This document shows, piece by piece, positions 11,264-19,848 of a stretch of DNA of 64,000 nucleotides. The stretch spans positions 186,001 to 250,000 of the forward strand of contig NZ_PDJK01000001.1 in NCBI RefSeq assembly GCF_002564045.1, read 5' to 3'. Every line of letters begins with the position of its first letter. Positions within the stretch are counted from its first letter, which is position 1. The DNA is from Amycolatopsis sulphurea (GTDB lineage Bacteria; Actinomycetota; Actinomycetes; Mycobacteriales; Pseudonocardiaceae). The translations under genes and the position numbers were made by a program. Below the pieces are notes generated by a model. That model was given only the letters and a program-made list of their open reading frames with translations, did not search any database and had not been told where the DNA came from.

Positions 11264-11494
11264 ATGAAGCTGTTCCTGCAAATCCTGTTGATCGTCTCCA
11301 GCGTGCTGCTGGTGGTGGCCGTGCTGCTGCATCGCGGCCGGGGCGGCGGGTTGTCCTCGCTGTTCGGCGGTGGCATGCAGTCCAGCCTGGCGGGTTCGAG
11401 CGTGGCCGAGAAGAACCTCGACCGGATCACGCTGCTGCTCGTCGCGATCTGGGTGATCAGCATCGTGGGGATCGGCCTGCTGCTCAAGGTCTGA
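11264..11494 (+). CDS. secG: Preprotein translocase subunit SecG
   Basis: A 76-residue membrane protein with two hydrophobic segments (about 5-22 and 54-74), separated by the typical HRGRGGGLSSLFGGGMQSSLAGSSVAEKNLDRIT loop. That loop is the SecG hallmark. It assists SecYEG-mediated export across the cytoplasmic membrane. ATG 11264 is preceded by an AGAGGATGAG purine stretch. Its place after tpiA matches Rv1440 in M. tuberculosis. Confidence 0.95.
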   Translation: MKLFLQILLIVSSVLLVVAVLLHRGRGGGLSSLFGGGMQSSLAGSSVAEKNLDRITLLLVAIWVISIVGIGLLLKV

Positions 11495-11568
11495 CCGCCC
11501 CGGACAGGGGCCAGTTGATCGGCGTGCCTATAGGGGGGCGCGCCGCCGATTTCAACGTGTGAGGATTC

Positions 11569-11913
11569 ATGGTTGGCGGTAACGCGATTCGCGGCACCCG
11601 CGTGGGTGCCGGTCCTTCGGGCGAATCGGAACGGGGTGAGTCGGCGCCGCGGCGCCGGGTGTCCTATTGGTGTGCCCATGGGCACGAAGCCCGTCCGTCG
11701 TTCTCGATGGACGCGGAGGTCCCGGAGGAATGGGACTGCCCGCGTTGCGGCCTGCCCGGCGGGCAGAACGAGCAGAGCCCACCCGCCGCTCCGCGCACCG
11801 AGCCGTACAAGACGCACCTGGCCTACGTGAAGGAGCGTCGCAGCGATGCCGATGGCGAGGCCATTCTCGCCGAGGCACTGGAGCGGCTCCGCCAGCGTCG
11901 CGAACTGATCTGA
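11569..11913 (+). CDS. rbpA: RNA polymerase-binding protein RbpA
   Basis: 114 residues, usual family length. RbpA is an actinobacterial transcription factor that binds the principal sigma factor and RNA polymerase and stabilises open promoter complexes. The core shows YWCAHGHEARPSFSMDAEVPEEWDCPRCG with the metal-type Cys/His positions, followed by the C-terminal sigma-interacting region ERRSDADGEAILAEALERLRQRR. It is a single gene, closed by a strong hairpin terminator 20 bases downstream. RbpA affects rifampicin response in related species; a HelR-type gene lies 12.7 kb away. Confidence 0.95.
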   Translation: MVGGNAIRGTRVGAGPSGESERGESAPRRRVSYWCAHGHEARPSFSMDAEVPEEWDCPRCGLPGGQNEQSPPAAPRTEPYKTHLAYVKERRSDADGEAILAEALERLRQRRELI

Positions 11914-11933
11914 GGTCTCACCGCAGTCCGCGG

Positions 11934-11975
11934 AACCACCGCCCCGGCCGCCACGGGTCCGGGCCGGTGGTTTTT
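11934..11975 (+). terminator. Intrinsic terminator after rbpA
   Basis: A GC-rich hairpin with arms AACCACCGCCCCGG and CCGGGCCGGTGGTT (one mismatch) is followed directly by TTTTT. It starts about 20 bases after the rbpA stop. This is the clearest classical terminator in the window. Confidence 0.85.
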
Positions 11976-12172
11976 CGCGTTACGGCCCGTCAAGCATGGG
12001 GTGCGATGGGGCACTTTCGGTGTCCTGCAGGGCAAATTCGGCTCCGGCGCGCGGATCTGCCGCCGAGGCCGTCGCGCGAGGGGCGGGTCACGCTGATGGC
12101 CTACCGGGGCCCGGCTCGTCGCCTACCCGGTGTATCGGGCAGGCGCGGGTACGGCCTGGCTTCATAGCGGGG

Positions 12173-13432
12173 TCACGGCGCCGCGGTACTCGGTGGCGTG
12201 ACCGCGGCCAGTTCCAGTGGATACCGCGCACGGACCCGGAAACCGCCGTTCTCCGTGCCGGAGGTCTCGAAGCTGCCGCCCAGCAGCCGGGCTCGTTCGG
12301 CGAGCCCGGTCAGTCCGTGCCCGCCGGAGGGCAGGCGTTCGCCGCTGCGGCAGGCGCGTTCGTTCTCCACCTCGATGTCCAGCGCGCCGCTGCCCGCCTG
12401 GATGCGGATGGTCGCGGTCGCGCCGGGGGCGTGCTTGTGCACATTGGTCAGGCATTCCTGCACGGTGCGATACGCGGCCGCGGAGACCTGGCTCGGCAGG
12501 GTGTCCGGTAGCTGCTCCACGGTCAGCTGCACCGGCACCTCCGCGGTGCGGATCAAGTGGTCCAGCTCGCCGATGCCGTGGCGCGGGCCGTCTTCCTCGG
12601 CGCCCGAGCGCAACACGCTCACCAGGGAACGCAATTCCTCCAGCGTCCGCCGGGACAGCCCGCGGATCACCTGGGCGGTCTCCAGCGCCGGGCCTTCCTT
12701 CGCCTGTGCCTGCAGGGCTCCCGCCTGCATCGCGATCAGCGTGATCTGGTGCGAGACCACGTCGTGCATTTCGCGGGCCAGCCGGGCGCGTTCCTCGGCG
12801 CGGATGGCGTCCGCGTACAGCCGCCGTTCCCGGTCGCGGCTTTTCGCCAGCTCGGCCAGCTTCGCGGCGATCTCCTGCCGTGCCCCGAGCAGCAGGGCGA
12901 GCGCGACCGGCATGCCCGCCACGAGGACGCCGTAGATCCCGTCCAGGATGTGCTCGCGCCAGGTCAGCTGCGCGAACTCGCTGAACGGCCAGCTGACGAA
13001 CCGGCAGGTGAACACCAGCGCCGCGCCCACCCAGGTCTGCCAGGCCAGCTGCCGCCGCGCGGCCACCATGCCGAGCGTGAACATCGACGCCAGTTGCGCC
13101 CAGCCGGCGAAGAACCCGGGCACCGCCATGAGCAGCGCCAGGAACGGGAACCGTCGGCGCAGCAGGACCGCGAGACAGGAGATGCCGGATAGGTAGAACG
13201 AATAGGACTGGGCTCGCTGCGGGACGACGAGCCACACGTCGAGCACGACCAGCGCCAGTACCGCGGCTTCGAGGAAGGCGGTCGTCGTGGCCGGACGGCG
13301 CAGCATCGTGAGCGCACGTCGGCGCAGCGCGGTGACCAGCGCGAACCGGCCGTACCATCGTTCCCCGCGGGCGGCTCCCGCTCCGGAGCTGCCCATCGAG
13401 ATGCCTGGAATCGAGAGTCCCTCTGTACTCAT
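12173..13432 (-). CDS. Orphan NarL/DesK-type sensor histidine kinase
   Basis: About 419 residues. Four to six hydrophobic segments lie between residues about 55 and 185, followed by a short coiled segment, a HisKA_3 dimerisation box with the phospho-acceptor His at about residue 223 (LAREMHDVVSHQ), and an HATPase_c domain (VQECLTNVHKHAPGATATI, then GGHGLTGLAERARLLGG). This is the NarX/DesK architecture that senses membrane or extracellular signals and phosphorylates a LuxR-type regulator. No response regulator gene is adjacent. ATG 13432 (MSTEGLSIPG) is preferred; an upstream in-frame start at 13510 would add 26 residues. The ligand is unknown. Confidence 0.85.
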   Translation of the reverse strand: MSTEGLSIPGISMGSSGAGAARGERWYGRFALVTALRRRALTMLRRPATTTAFLEAAVLALVVLDVWLVVPQRAQSYSFYLSGISCLAVLLRRRFPFLALLMAVPGFFAGWAQLASMFTLGMVAARRQLAWQTWVGAALVFTCRFVSWPFSEFAQLTWREHILDGIYGVLVAGMPVALALLLGARQEIAAKLAELAKSRDRERRLYADAIRAEERARLAREMHDVVSHQITLIAMQAGALQAQAKEGPALETAQVIRGLSRRTLEELRSLVSVLRSGAEEDGPRHGIGELDHLIRTAEVPVQLTVEQLPDTLPSQVSAAAYRTVQECLTNVHKHAPGATATIRIQAGSGALDIEVENERACRSGERLPSGGHGLTGLAERARLLGGSFETSGTENGGFRVRARYPLELAAVTPPSTAAP

Positions 13433-13772
13433 CTCGGCGACCCCATTCGTCTTGTGGACTTGGTCATGAGAGGCGCCGTCCACCCGATCGGGACGCGCGG
13501 CGGGGAACAAATGTGCGGATGCTAACGAGGAGATGTGTAGTGCCGGTGAATTTCACCCACTGTGGCCCTTCTCGTCTGTTAATCTCGCCGCATAGGCTGT
13601 TCGGGTGAGGATATGCACGGCAATCTCACTCCGTGTTGATCACACCACCTTACGTTTACCTTAAAGCCGGTCCCACATAGTGGTGAGCCGCTCATTGGCC
13701 GAGCTGTGGCTCGTCCGTTTGCCTGGACCGCGTCGATCGCGGGAGCGGGTGAACTGCGTCATCCTGGCGGGT
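13433..13772. promoter_or_regulatory. Divergent promoter region of kinase and lysozyme genes
   Basis: This gene-free stretch is less GC-rich than its surroundings. On the plus strand TTTACC (13655-13660) and TAGTGG (13678-13683) are 17 bases apart and could be the lysozyme promoter, giving a leader of about 80 bases. Nothing convincing was seen for the kinase strand. Confidence 0.4.
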
Positions 13773-14720
13773 ATGGCGCTGGGTATCGATATCTACCGGA
13801 GCTTCCAGCACGTGACCGACTGGCAGGCGGTCCGTGCCCATGGCGTGACGTACGTGTACGTCAAACTGTCCGACGGCGGGGGCAGACCGGCGGGCGGTGC
13901 CGGGGACGCCGAGGTCGCGGGGTCGAGATCGGCCGGCATCCCGGTCGGTGGATACCACTTCGCGCAGGCGAACCCGGGCCCGGAGGCCCAGGCGGGTGTC
14001 CTGCTCGGCGAGGTCCGCCGGCTCGGCGCCACCGGCTGCGCGCCGATGCTCGATCTCGAGGACAACCCCGCGTCGTCCCGGCTGCCCAACATCCCGGACG
14101 GCCAGAAGCGCGGCTTCGCCACCGCGTTCTGCAACGAGGTCGCGCGGCAGGGCTTCCGGCCGGGCGTGTACTTGAACAACGCACTGGCGAAGAAGCTGCG
14201 CCCGGACACCTGGGGCGTGCCGGGCCTGGTCATCTGGATCGCCCGCTACGGCGCCCGCCCGGACGCCGCCGCCGGCCGCTACGACCTCCACCAGTACTCC
14301 AGCACCGGGCGGGTGCCCGGGATCAGGGCGAACGGTGTCGATCTCGACGAGTCCTACACGAACGCGCATCTCACCGGTGCGCCGGCCGCGGCAGGAAAGG
14401 TGACTGAACTGATGGAACGACTGAAACTGGCGCCCAGCAAGGACATCACCTCAGTACGGCTCCTGCTGTCCGGCAGCGACACCGCGGCGATCGTCATCCG
14501 GCCGTGGCTTGCTCCCGACGGCCTCGCGCCCACTCCGGTGTTCCTGGGCAACATCCACGCGTGGGGCAGCGACAAGGCCGGCATCGGGCACAACCCGAAG
14601 GACGAATCCGGCTTCGACCCGAAGGTCGTGTCGCACCGCCGCTACGCGCTGCCCGGTGCAGTGTGGGCGGATTTCGAGTACAGCACCAACGCCGAGTTCG
14701 ACCTGGACATCGTCGGCTGA
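13773..14720 (+). CDS. GH25-family lysozyme-like hydrolase
   Basis: About 315 residues. The N-terminal two-thirds is a glycoside hydrolase 25 barrel: GIDIYRSFQHVTDWQAVRAHGVTYVYVKLSD at the start, GYHFAQANPG, and the acidic catalytic cluster PMLDLEDN. GH25 enzymes cleave the muramic acid-glucosamine bond of peptidoglycan. The last ~100 residues (from about MERLKLAPSKDITSVRLLL) form a beta-rich domain I do not recognise. No signal peptide is evident from the chosen ATG; GTG codons further upstream (from 13680) would extend the N terminus without giving a clear export signal. It could be secreted non-classically or act in lysis. A perfect palindrome follows the stop. Confidence 0.8.
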   Translation: MALGIDIYRSFQHVTDWQAVRAHGVTYVYVKLSDGGGRPAGGAGDAEVAGSRSAGIPVGGYHFAQANPGPEAQAGVLLGEVRRLGATGCAPMLDLEDNPASSRLPNIPDGQKRGFATAFCNEVARQGFRPGVYLNNALAKKLRPDTWGVPGLVIWIARYGARPDAAAGRYDLHQYSSTGRVPGIRANGVDLDESYTNAHLTGAPAAAGKVTELMERLKLAPSKDITSVRLLLSGSDTAAIVIRPWLAPDGLAPTPVFLGNIHAWGSDKAGIGHNPKDESGFDPKVVSHRRYALPGAVWADFEYSTNAEFDLDIVG

Positions 14721-14739
14721 GCGCGACCCCGTACGCGTA

Positions 14740-14798
14740 GATGCTGTGAAGGGGCCCTTCACGGACTCAGAGTCCGTGAAGGGCCCCTTCACAGCATC
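14740..14798. repeat. Perfect 59-bp palindrome between convergent genes
   Basis: 29-bp arms match perfectly around one A. The core is the family motif (two GTGAAGGG-CCTTCAC hairpins plus GGACTCAGAGTCC), extended by GATGC/GCATC. It sits exactly between the stop of the lysozyme (14720) and the stop of pgl (14806), which suits a bidirectional terminator or cruciform. Confidence 0.95.
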
Positions 14799-14805
14799 TT
14801 GAAGG

Positions 14806-15579
14806 TCAGCTGCCGGGCGGCTGGTAGACCTTCGTGAGCTTGCCGGCCGCTTCGCGGTCGAGCAGCCACAGCGTGCGGTGGTAGCCGCGCGCTCCGGACA
14901 CCGGGATCTGCGTCTCCGGCGCGCCGGCGAGTGCCTGCGCGACGGCGTCCGCCTTGGCTGCGCCGCCGGTCATCAGCCAGACCTCGCGCGCCCGGCGGAT
15001 CGCCGGGAGGGTGAGCGAGACCCGTGTCGGCGGCGGCTTCGGGCAATCCCGCACCGCCACCACCGTCGGCTGTGTCTCGTGTACGGCGGGGGAGTCCGGG
15101 AACACCGACGCGGTGTGCCCTTCCCCGCCGAGACCCAGCAGCACGATGTCGAACGCCGGGACCTGCTCGCCGTCCTCGGCCGCGTCGGCAAGGACTTTCG
15201 CGTACGCGGCCGCGGCCGCGTCCACGTCGTCGCCGAACTCGCCGTCCGATGGGGCCATCGCGTGCACCCGCTCCGGGGCGAGCGGCACGTGATCCAGCAG
15301 TGCCTCCCGCGCGCCCTTTTCGTTGCGCTCGCCGGAATCCGCCGGGACGAACCGTTCGTCGCCCCAGTACAGGTCCAGGCGCGACCAGTCGATCGCGTCC
15401 CGGGCGTGGGACTCCCGCAGCTCGCGCAGCACCGCGATGCCGGTGCCGCCGCCGGTGAGCACCACCGACGCCGAGCCCCGCGCTGCCTGCACGTCCACGA
15501 TCCGGGTGACCAGCCGGGCCGCGGCGGCGGCGGCGAGCAGCTCCGGGTTCTCGTAGACGACGACCTCGGTCCGGCTCAC
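14806..15579 (-). CDS. pgl: 6-phosphogluconolactonase
   Basis: 257 residues. It hydrolyses 6-phosphogluconolactone in the oxidative pentose phosphate pathway. Diagnostic segments are LTGGGTGIAVLREL, DLYWGDERFVPADSGERNEKGAREALLDHVP, the catalytic LLGLGGEGHTASVFP with its His, and a C-terminal VWLMTGGAAKADAV. The GTG start overlaps the opcA TGA stop (GTGA), so it is coupled to opcA. It is the last gene of the tkt-tal-pgi-zwf-opcA-pgl operon (compare Rv1445c). Longer in-frame starts reach into opcA and are rejected. Confidence 0.95.
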   Translation of the reverse strand: MSRTEVVVYENPELLAAAAAARLVTRIVDVQAARGSASVVLTGGGTGIAVLRELRESHARDAIDWSRLDLYWGDERFVPADSGERNEKGAREALLDHVPLAPERVHAMAPSDGEFGDDVDAAAAAYAKVLADAAEDGEQVPAFDIVLLGLGGEGHTASVFPDSPAVHETQPTVVAVRDCPKPPPTRVSLTLPAIRRAREVWLMTGGAAKADAVAQALAGAPETQIPVSGARGYHRTLWLLDREAAGKLTKVYQPPGS

Positions 15580-16583
15580 GAGGCGCTCTTTTCCGTGCTC
15601 TTCTTGGCGGGGGCCTTCGCGCCGCGGGCGGATTTCGGCTTGGCCGCGGCGGTCTTGCCGGTGCCGGAGGGGGCGAGCTTGTGCAGGCCGTGCAGGGCGG
15701 CCTCGTAGATCTCGTCCGGGTCGAGCCGGCGCAGCTCCTCCACCAGGCACTCCAGGTTGCTCCGCCGCTGCAGCGCGATCCGCCGGGTCGGCTGGCCAGG
15801 CTGGGTCAGCGTGCCGACCCGGCCGTCCGGGCGGGTCAGCTCGACCGCGCCGGAGCGCCGCTCCAGCTGCACCGAGATGATGCCCTGGGCACTGGAGCTC
15901 TTGATCCGCCGCACCGGAGCCTTGAGGTACTCGGCCAGCCAGCCCGCGAGCAGCTCGGTGGACGGCGAATCCGCCTCACCGGTCACCGTCGCGCCGATGA
16001 TCTTCTCGTACGGCGGCAGATCCAGCGCCGAGACCAGCTGGGCCCGCCAGTGCGTGAGCCGGGTCCAGGCCAGATCCGTGTCACCCTCCACATAGGACTT
16101 CGCGCGGGTGGTGAGCGAGCGGATCGGGTTCTTTTCCGCGGCCGAGTCGGTGATCCGCCGCTGCGCGAGCTCGCCGAGCGGATCCTCCGCCGGGGCCTTC
16201 GGGCCGGCTTCGGGCCACCAGGTCACGATCGGCGCGTCCGGCAGCAGCAGCGGCACCACGGCGCTCTGCCCCTGCGACGCCAGCGCGCCGTACAGCCGCA
16301 GCACGATGACCTCGCTCGCCCCGGCGTCGCCGCCCACGCGGATCTGGCCGTCTATCCGCGGAGCCGCGGTGCGCGCGCCCTTGGCCACCACGATCACCCG
16401 CGACGGGTGCTCGCGGCTGGCGTCGTTCGCGGCCTCTATGGCGTCTTCGAGCTTGGCGTCGTCGTCCGCGACGATGACCAGGGTCAGCACCCGGCCGAGC
16501 GCGACCTGGCCACCCTGCTCGCGGATCTCCACCAGCTTCTTGTTCAGCGCCGACGTGGTCGTCGACGGCAGATCGATGATCAC
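15576..16583 (-). CDS. opcA: Glucose-6-phosphate dehydrogenase assembly/allosteric protein OpcA
   Basis: 335 residues. OpcA is an actinobacterial and cyanobacterial partner that activates G6PDH (Zwf). The N-terminal IIDLPSTTTSALNKKLVEIREQGG, the central VPLLLPDAPIVTWWPEAGP and DSAAEKNPIRSL, and the basic Lys/Ala-rich tail (from about residue 310) fit the family. GTG 16583 is preceded by a GGAGG site. In this genome opcA is separated from zwf by a 97-bp stretch bounded by direct repeats, although an overlapping stop/start appears to have been the original arrangement. Confidence 0.93.
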   Translation of the reverse strand: MIIDLPSTTTSALNKKLVEIREQGGQVALGRVLTLVIVADDDAKLEDAIEAANDASREHPSRVIVVAKGARTAAPRIDGQIRVGGDAGASEVIVLRLYGALASQGQSAVVPLLLPDAPIVTWWPEAGPKAPAEDPLGELAQRRITDSAAEKNPIRSLTTRAKSYVEGDTDLAWTRLTHWRAQLVSALDLPPYEKIIGATVTGEADSPSTELLAGWLAEYLKAPVRRIKSSSAQGIISVQLERRSGAVELTRPDGRVGTLTQPGQPTRRIALQRRSNLECLVEELRRLDPDEIYEAALHGLHKLAPSGTGKTAAAKPKSARGAKAPAKKSTEKSAS

Positions 16584-16694
16584 GGACGCCTCCGGTGTTC
16601 TTGCGGGATACTCCCCCGGGTGTGGGTGCCCCAAACGGACACTGCCAGTCGGCGGCCGTGATCGGCTTCGCAATTGTGGATCACGGACGCCTCC
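16578..16694. repeat. 16-bp direct repeat bounding a 101-bp duplication/insertion between zwf and opcA
   Basis: GATCACGGACGCCTCC occurs at 16578-16593, covering the opcA start codon and its ribosome-binding site, and again at 16679-16694, covering the zwf stop. On the minus strand each copy contains CCGTGATC, which is at once a possible zwf stop (TGA) and opcA start (GTG). The DNA between the copies encodes nothing recognisable. This suggests that an ancestral overlapping zwf-opcA junction was separated by an insertion or tandem duplication. Confidence 0.8.
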
Positions 16695-18207
16695 AGTTCC
16701 GGCCAGTACGTTCGAGCATCTCGTCTGCGGACTTGGGACCCCAGGTCCCCGGCGGGTACTCCTCCGGAGCGGTGCCGAGCTTCGCCCAGTGGTTCAGCAC
16801 CGGGTCCAGGATCTCCCAGGACAGCTCGACCTCTTCGTTCACCGGGAACAGCGAGGGCTCGCCGAGCAGCACGTCCAGGATCAGCCGCTCGTAGGCCTCC
16901 GGCGAGGACTCGGTGAACGCGTGCCCGTACCCGAAGTCCATCGTGACGTCGCGGACCTCCATCGTGGTCCCCGGCACCTTCGAGCCGAACCGCAGCGTGA
17001 TGCCCTCGTCCGGCTGCACCCGGATGACAAGGGCGTTCTGCCCCAGCTCCTCGGTCGAGGTCGAATCGAAGGGCAGGTGCGGGGCCCGCTTGAAGACCAC
17101 CGCGATCTCGGTGACCCGGCGGCCGAGGCGCTTGCCGGTGCGCAGGTAGAACGGCACCCCCGCCCAGCGGCGGTTCTGCACCTCCAGCGTCACCGCGGCG
17201 TAGGTCTCGGTCGTGGAGTCCTTCGCGAAGCCCGCTTCCTGGAGCAGGCCGGGCACCTTCGTGCCGCCCTGCCAGCCGCCGGCGTACTGCCCGCGCGCAG
17301 TGGTCTCGTGCAACGGGTGCACCGGCTTGGTCGCCGCCAGCACCTTCGCCTTCTCCGCCCGCAGCGACTTCGGCTCGAACGACAGCGGCTCGTCCATCGC
17401 GGTGAAGGCGAGCAGCTGCAGCAGGTGGTTCTGGATGACGTCCCGGGCGGCGCCGATCCCGTCGTAGTACCCCGCGCGGCCGCCGAGGCCGATGTCCTCG
17501 GCCATGGTGATCTGGACGTGGTCGATGTAGTTCGCGTTCCACAACGGCTCGAACAGCTGGTTGGCGAAGCGCAGCGCGAGGATATTCTGCACTGTCTCCT
17601 TGCCGAGGTAATGGTCGATGCGGAACACCGACTCCTCGGGGAAGACGTCGTTCACGATCCCGTTGAGTTCCCTGGCGCTCTTGAGATCGTGCCCGAACGG
17701 CTTCTCGATCACCACGCGGCGCCAGGTGTTCTCGTCGGCCTGGGCCAGCCCGGACCGGGCCAGCTGCTTGGTGACCACCGGGAACGCGCCCGGCGGGATG
17801 GACAGGTAGAACGCGGTGTTGCCGCCGGTGCCGCGTTCCTCGTTCAGTTCGCGCACGGTCCGCGCGAGCCGGTCGAACGCGTCGTCGTCGTCGAAGGTGC
17901 CCTGCACGAACCGGATGCCCTCGGCGAGCCGGTTCCACACCGACTCCTTGAACGGCGTCCGCGCGTGCTCGCGCACCGAATCGTGCACCAGTTCGCCGAA
18001 GTCCTGGTGTTCCCAGTCGCGGCGGGCGAAGCCGACCAGCGAGAAGCCGGGCGGCAGCAGCCCGCGGTGGGCCAGGTCGTAGATGGCGGGCATCAGCTTC
18101 TTGCGGGCCAGGTCGCCGGTCACCCCGAAGATCACCAGGCTGGACGGCCCGGCGATCCGCGGCAGCCGCTTGTCCCGCGCGTCCCGCAGCGGGTTGCGCC
18201 AGGTCAC
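16681..18207 (-). CDS. zwf: Glucose-6-phosphate dehydrogenase
   Basis: 508 residues. It oxidises glucose-6-phosphate to 6-phosphogluconolactone, producing NADPH. The dinucleotide motif VIFGVTGDLARKKLMPAIY, the EKPFGHDLKSARELN loop and the catalytic RIDHYLGKETVQNILALRF are present, with normal length. The GTG start overlaps the pgi TGA stop. It lies between pgi and opcA in the pentose-phosphate operon (Rv1447c-type context). Its C-terminal codons RRP and stop fall inside the 16-bp direct repeat described at 16578-16694. Confidence 0.97.
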   Translation of the reverse strand: MTWRNPLRDARDKRLPRIAGPSSLVIFGVTGDLARKKLMPAIYDLAHRGLLPPGFSLVGFARRDWEHQDFGELVHDSVREHARTPFKESVWNRLAEGIRFVQGTFDDDDAFDRLARTVRELNEERGTGGNTAFYLSIPPGAFPVVTKQLARSGLAQADENTWRRVVIEKPFGHDLKSARELNGIVNDVFPEESVFRIDHYLGKETVQNILALRFANQLFEPLWNANYIDHVQITMAEDIGLGGRAGYYDGIGAARDVIQNHLLQLLAFTAMDEPLSFEPKSLRAEKAKVLAATKPVHPLHETTARGQYAGGWQGGTKVPGLLQEAGFAKDSTTETYAAVTLEVQNRRWAGVPFYLRTGKRLGRRVTEIAVVFKRAPHLPFDSTSTEELGQNALVIRVQPDEGITLRFGSKVPGTTMEVRDVTMDFGYGHAFTESSPEAYERLILDVLLGEPSLFPVNEEVELSWEILDPVLNHWAKLGTAPEEYPPGTWGPKSADEMLERTGRNWRRP

Positions 18208-19838
18208 TCGGCCACCTCCTGGACCGCGCGGACCAGCTCGGCCAGCCCGGCGGCCCGATCGGTCAGGTGCAGCCGCAGCACCGGGCGCCCGTGCCCGGCC
18301 AGCACCTGGCCGTCGCCGAGCGCCTGGGCGTGCTGCAGCCGGCCCAGGGTGTACGGGCGGTCCGGCACGTCCAGATCCTCGGCGACCGCGCCGGTGATCT
18401 GCAGGAAGCTGCCGTTCTGGTGGCCGCCCTTGTGGTACTGCCCGGTGGAGTGCAGGAACCGGGGACCCCAGCCGAAGGTGGTCTGCACGCCGGTCCGCTT
18501 CGCGATCTCGCTGCGCAGCAACGAAGTCGAGGCGTCGTCGAGCCGGTCCAGGTAGGCCTGCACCGCGATGTATCCGCCTTCGGTCACCGTGCCGAAGAAC
18601 GCGCGCAGCATGTCGGTCAGTTTTCCTTCGGTGGCAACACCTTCGCTGCCGAAGATCTCGACGGAACCGTCCACAGTGGCCGGTGCTTCCCCGCCCTTTA
18701 GCTTCTCCGGGTCGTCCAGCAATGCGCGCGCCGCCTTCTTCGCGGCTTCGACGTCCGGCTGGTCGAACGGGTTGATCCCGAGCAGCCGCCCGGCCAGCGC
18801 GGTGGCGAACTCCCACACCAGGAATTGCGCGCCGAGCGCGCCGGTCACCGAGATCTTCGCCGCGCCTTCCGGCACGCCGATCGCGACCGGGGTCGCGTCC
18901 GCCTTGGCGTCGGCGAAACCGGGGGCGTCCGGGCCTTCGACGGCGACCGGCAGCAGGCCGGTGCCGAGCTTGCCGGTGGACTCCGCGATCAGCTGCTCGG
19001 CCCAGTCCGGGAAGCCAGGCAAATGGCTGGAGCTGCCTGAATCCGTGGTTGCGAGCACGACCTTCTCGGCGCCGGCTTCGTGCGCCGCACCCCAGGCCGC
19101 GGCGAGCTTGATCGCCGGGTTGTCCGTGGTGTCCGCGGCCAGCGCTTCGGCAGCCGAGGCGGCCTGGTCGAGCAGCCGCGCGATGTCCGCCCCGGCGAGC
19201 CCGGCCGGCACCAGGCCGAACGCGGTGAGCGCCGAGTAGCGGCCGCCCACGTGCGGATCGGCCAGGAAGGTCTTGCGGTAACCCTCCTTTTCGGACAGTG
19301 CGGAGAACGGCGAGCCGGGGTCGGTCACGACCACGATCCGCCGGGCCGCGTCGATGCCCGCGTCCGCGAACGCCTTGGCGAAGATCCGCCGGTGGCTGTC
19401 GGTCTCCACCGTGCCGCCGGACTTCGACGACACCACCAGCACGGTGCGGTCGAGATCGCCCGCGAGCGCGTCCGCCACCTGGCCCGGATCGGTCGTGTCG
19501 AGCACGGTCAGCTGCACCCCGGCGGTGGCCGTGATGACCTCCGGCGCGAGCGAGGAACCGCCCATGCCGGCGAGCACCACGCGGTCCACGCCTTCGCTGC
19601 GCAATTCGGCGCGCAGCGCCTCGATCTCCCCGATCAGCGGCCGCGACGACTTGTGCAGCGTCGTCCACGACAACCGGATCGACGCCTCGGACTCGGCGTC
19701 CGGACCCCACAGCGTGGCGTCCTGTGCGGCGAGCTTCGAGGCGGCCCCCTCCGCGGCCAGCCGGTCGGCCAGCGGCGCGGCTTTGCCTGCCAGTTCGGCG
19801 TCGACGATCTCGACGCCGGTCTCGTCCCCTGTGGTCAT
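18204..19838 (-). CDS. pgi: Glucose-6-phosphate isomerase
   Basis: 544 residues. It interconverts glucose-6-phosphate and fructose-6-phosphate. The sugar-isomerase pattern VVLAGMGGSSLAPEVI, VVSSKSGGTVET, DNPAIKLAAAWG, GINPFDQPDVEAAKK and GPRFLHSTGQYHKGGHQNG is that of the short actinobacterial/thermophilic-type Pgi found in pentose-phosphate clusters rather than the E. coli-type enzyme. It starts 10 bases after tal and overlaps zwf. Mycobacterial clusters lack pgi here, whereas Streptomyces and relatives can carry it, so its presence is a lineage difference. Confidence 0.95.
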   Translation of the reverse strand: MTTGDETGVEIVDAELAGKAAPLADRLAAEGAASKLAAQDATLWGPDAESEASIRLSWTTLHKSSRPLIGEIEALRAELRSEGVDRVVLAGMGGSSLAPEVITATAGVQLTVLDTTDPGQVADALAGDLDRTVLVVSSKSGGTVETDSHRRIFAKAFADAGIDAARRIVVVTDPGSPFSALSEKEGYRKTFLADPHVGGRYSALTAFGLVPAGLAGADIARLLDQAASAAEALAADTTDNPAIKLAAAWGAAHEAGAEKVVLATTDSGSSSHLPGFPDWAEQLIAESTGKLGTGLLPVAVEGPDAPGFADAKADATPVAIGVPEGAAKISVTGALGAQFLVWEFATALAGRLLGINPFDQPDVEAAKKAARALLDDPEKLKGGEAPATVDGSVEIFGSEGVATEGKLTDMLRAFFGTVTEGGYIAVQAYLDRLDDASTSLLRSEIAKRTGVQTTFGWGPRFLHSTGQYHKGGHQNGSFLQITGAVAEDLDVPDRPYTLGRLQHAQALGDGQVLAGHGRPVLRLHLTDRAAGLAELVRAVQEVAE

Positions 19839-19848
19839 GGTCTCGGGT

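Noticed and set aside
14451-14802. Proteins containing repeated VKGPFTDSESVKGPFTA
   Set aside because: These peptides are translations of the palindromic DNA repeat in whichever frame crosses it, not real genes.
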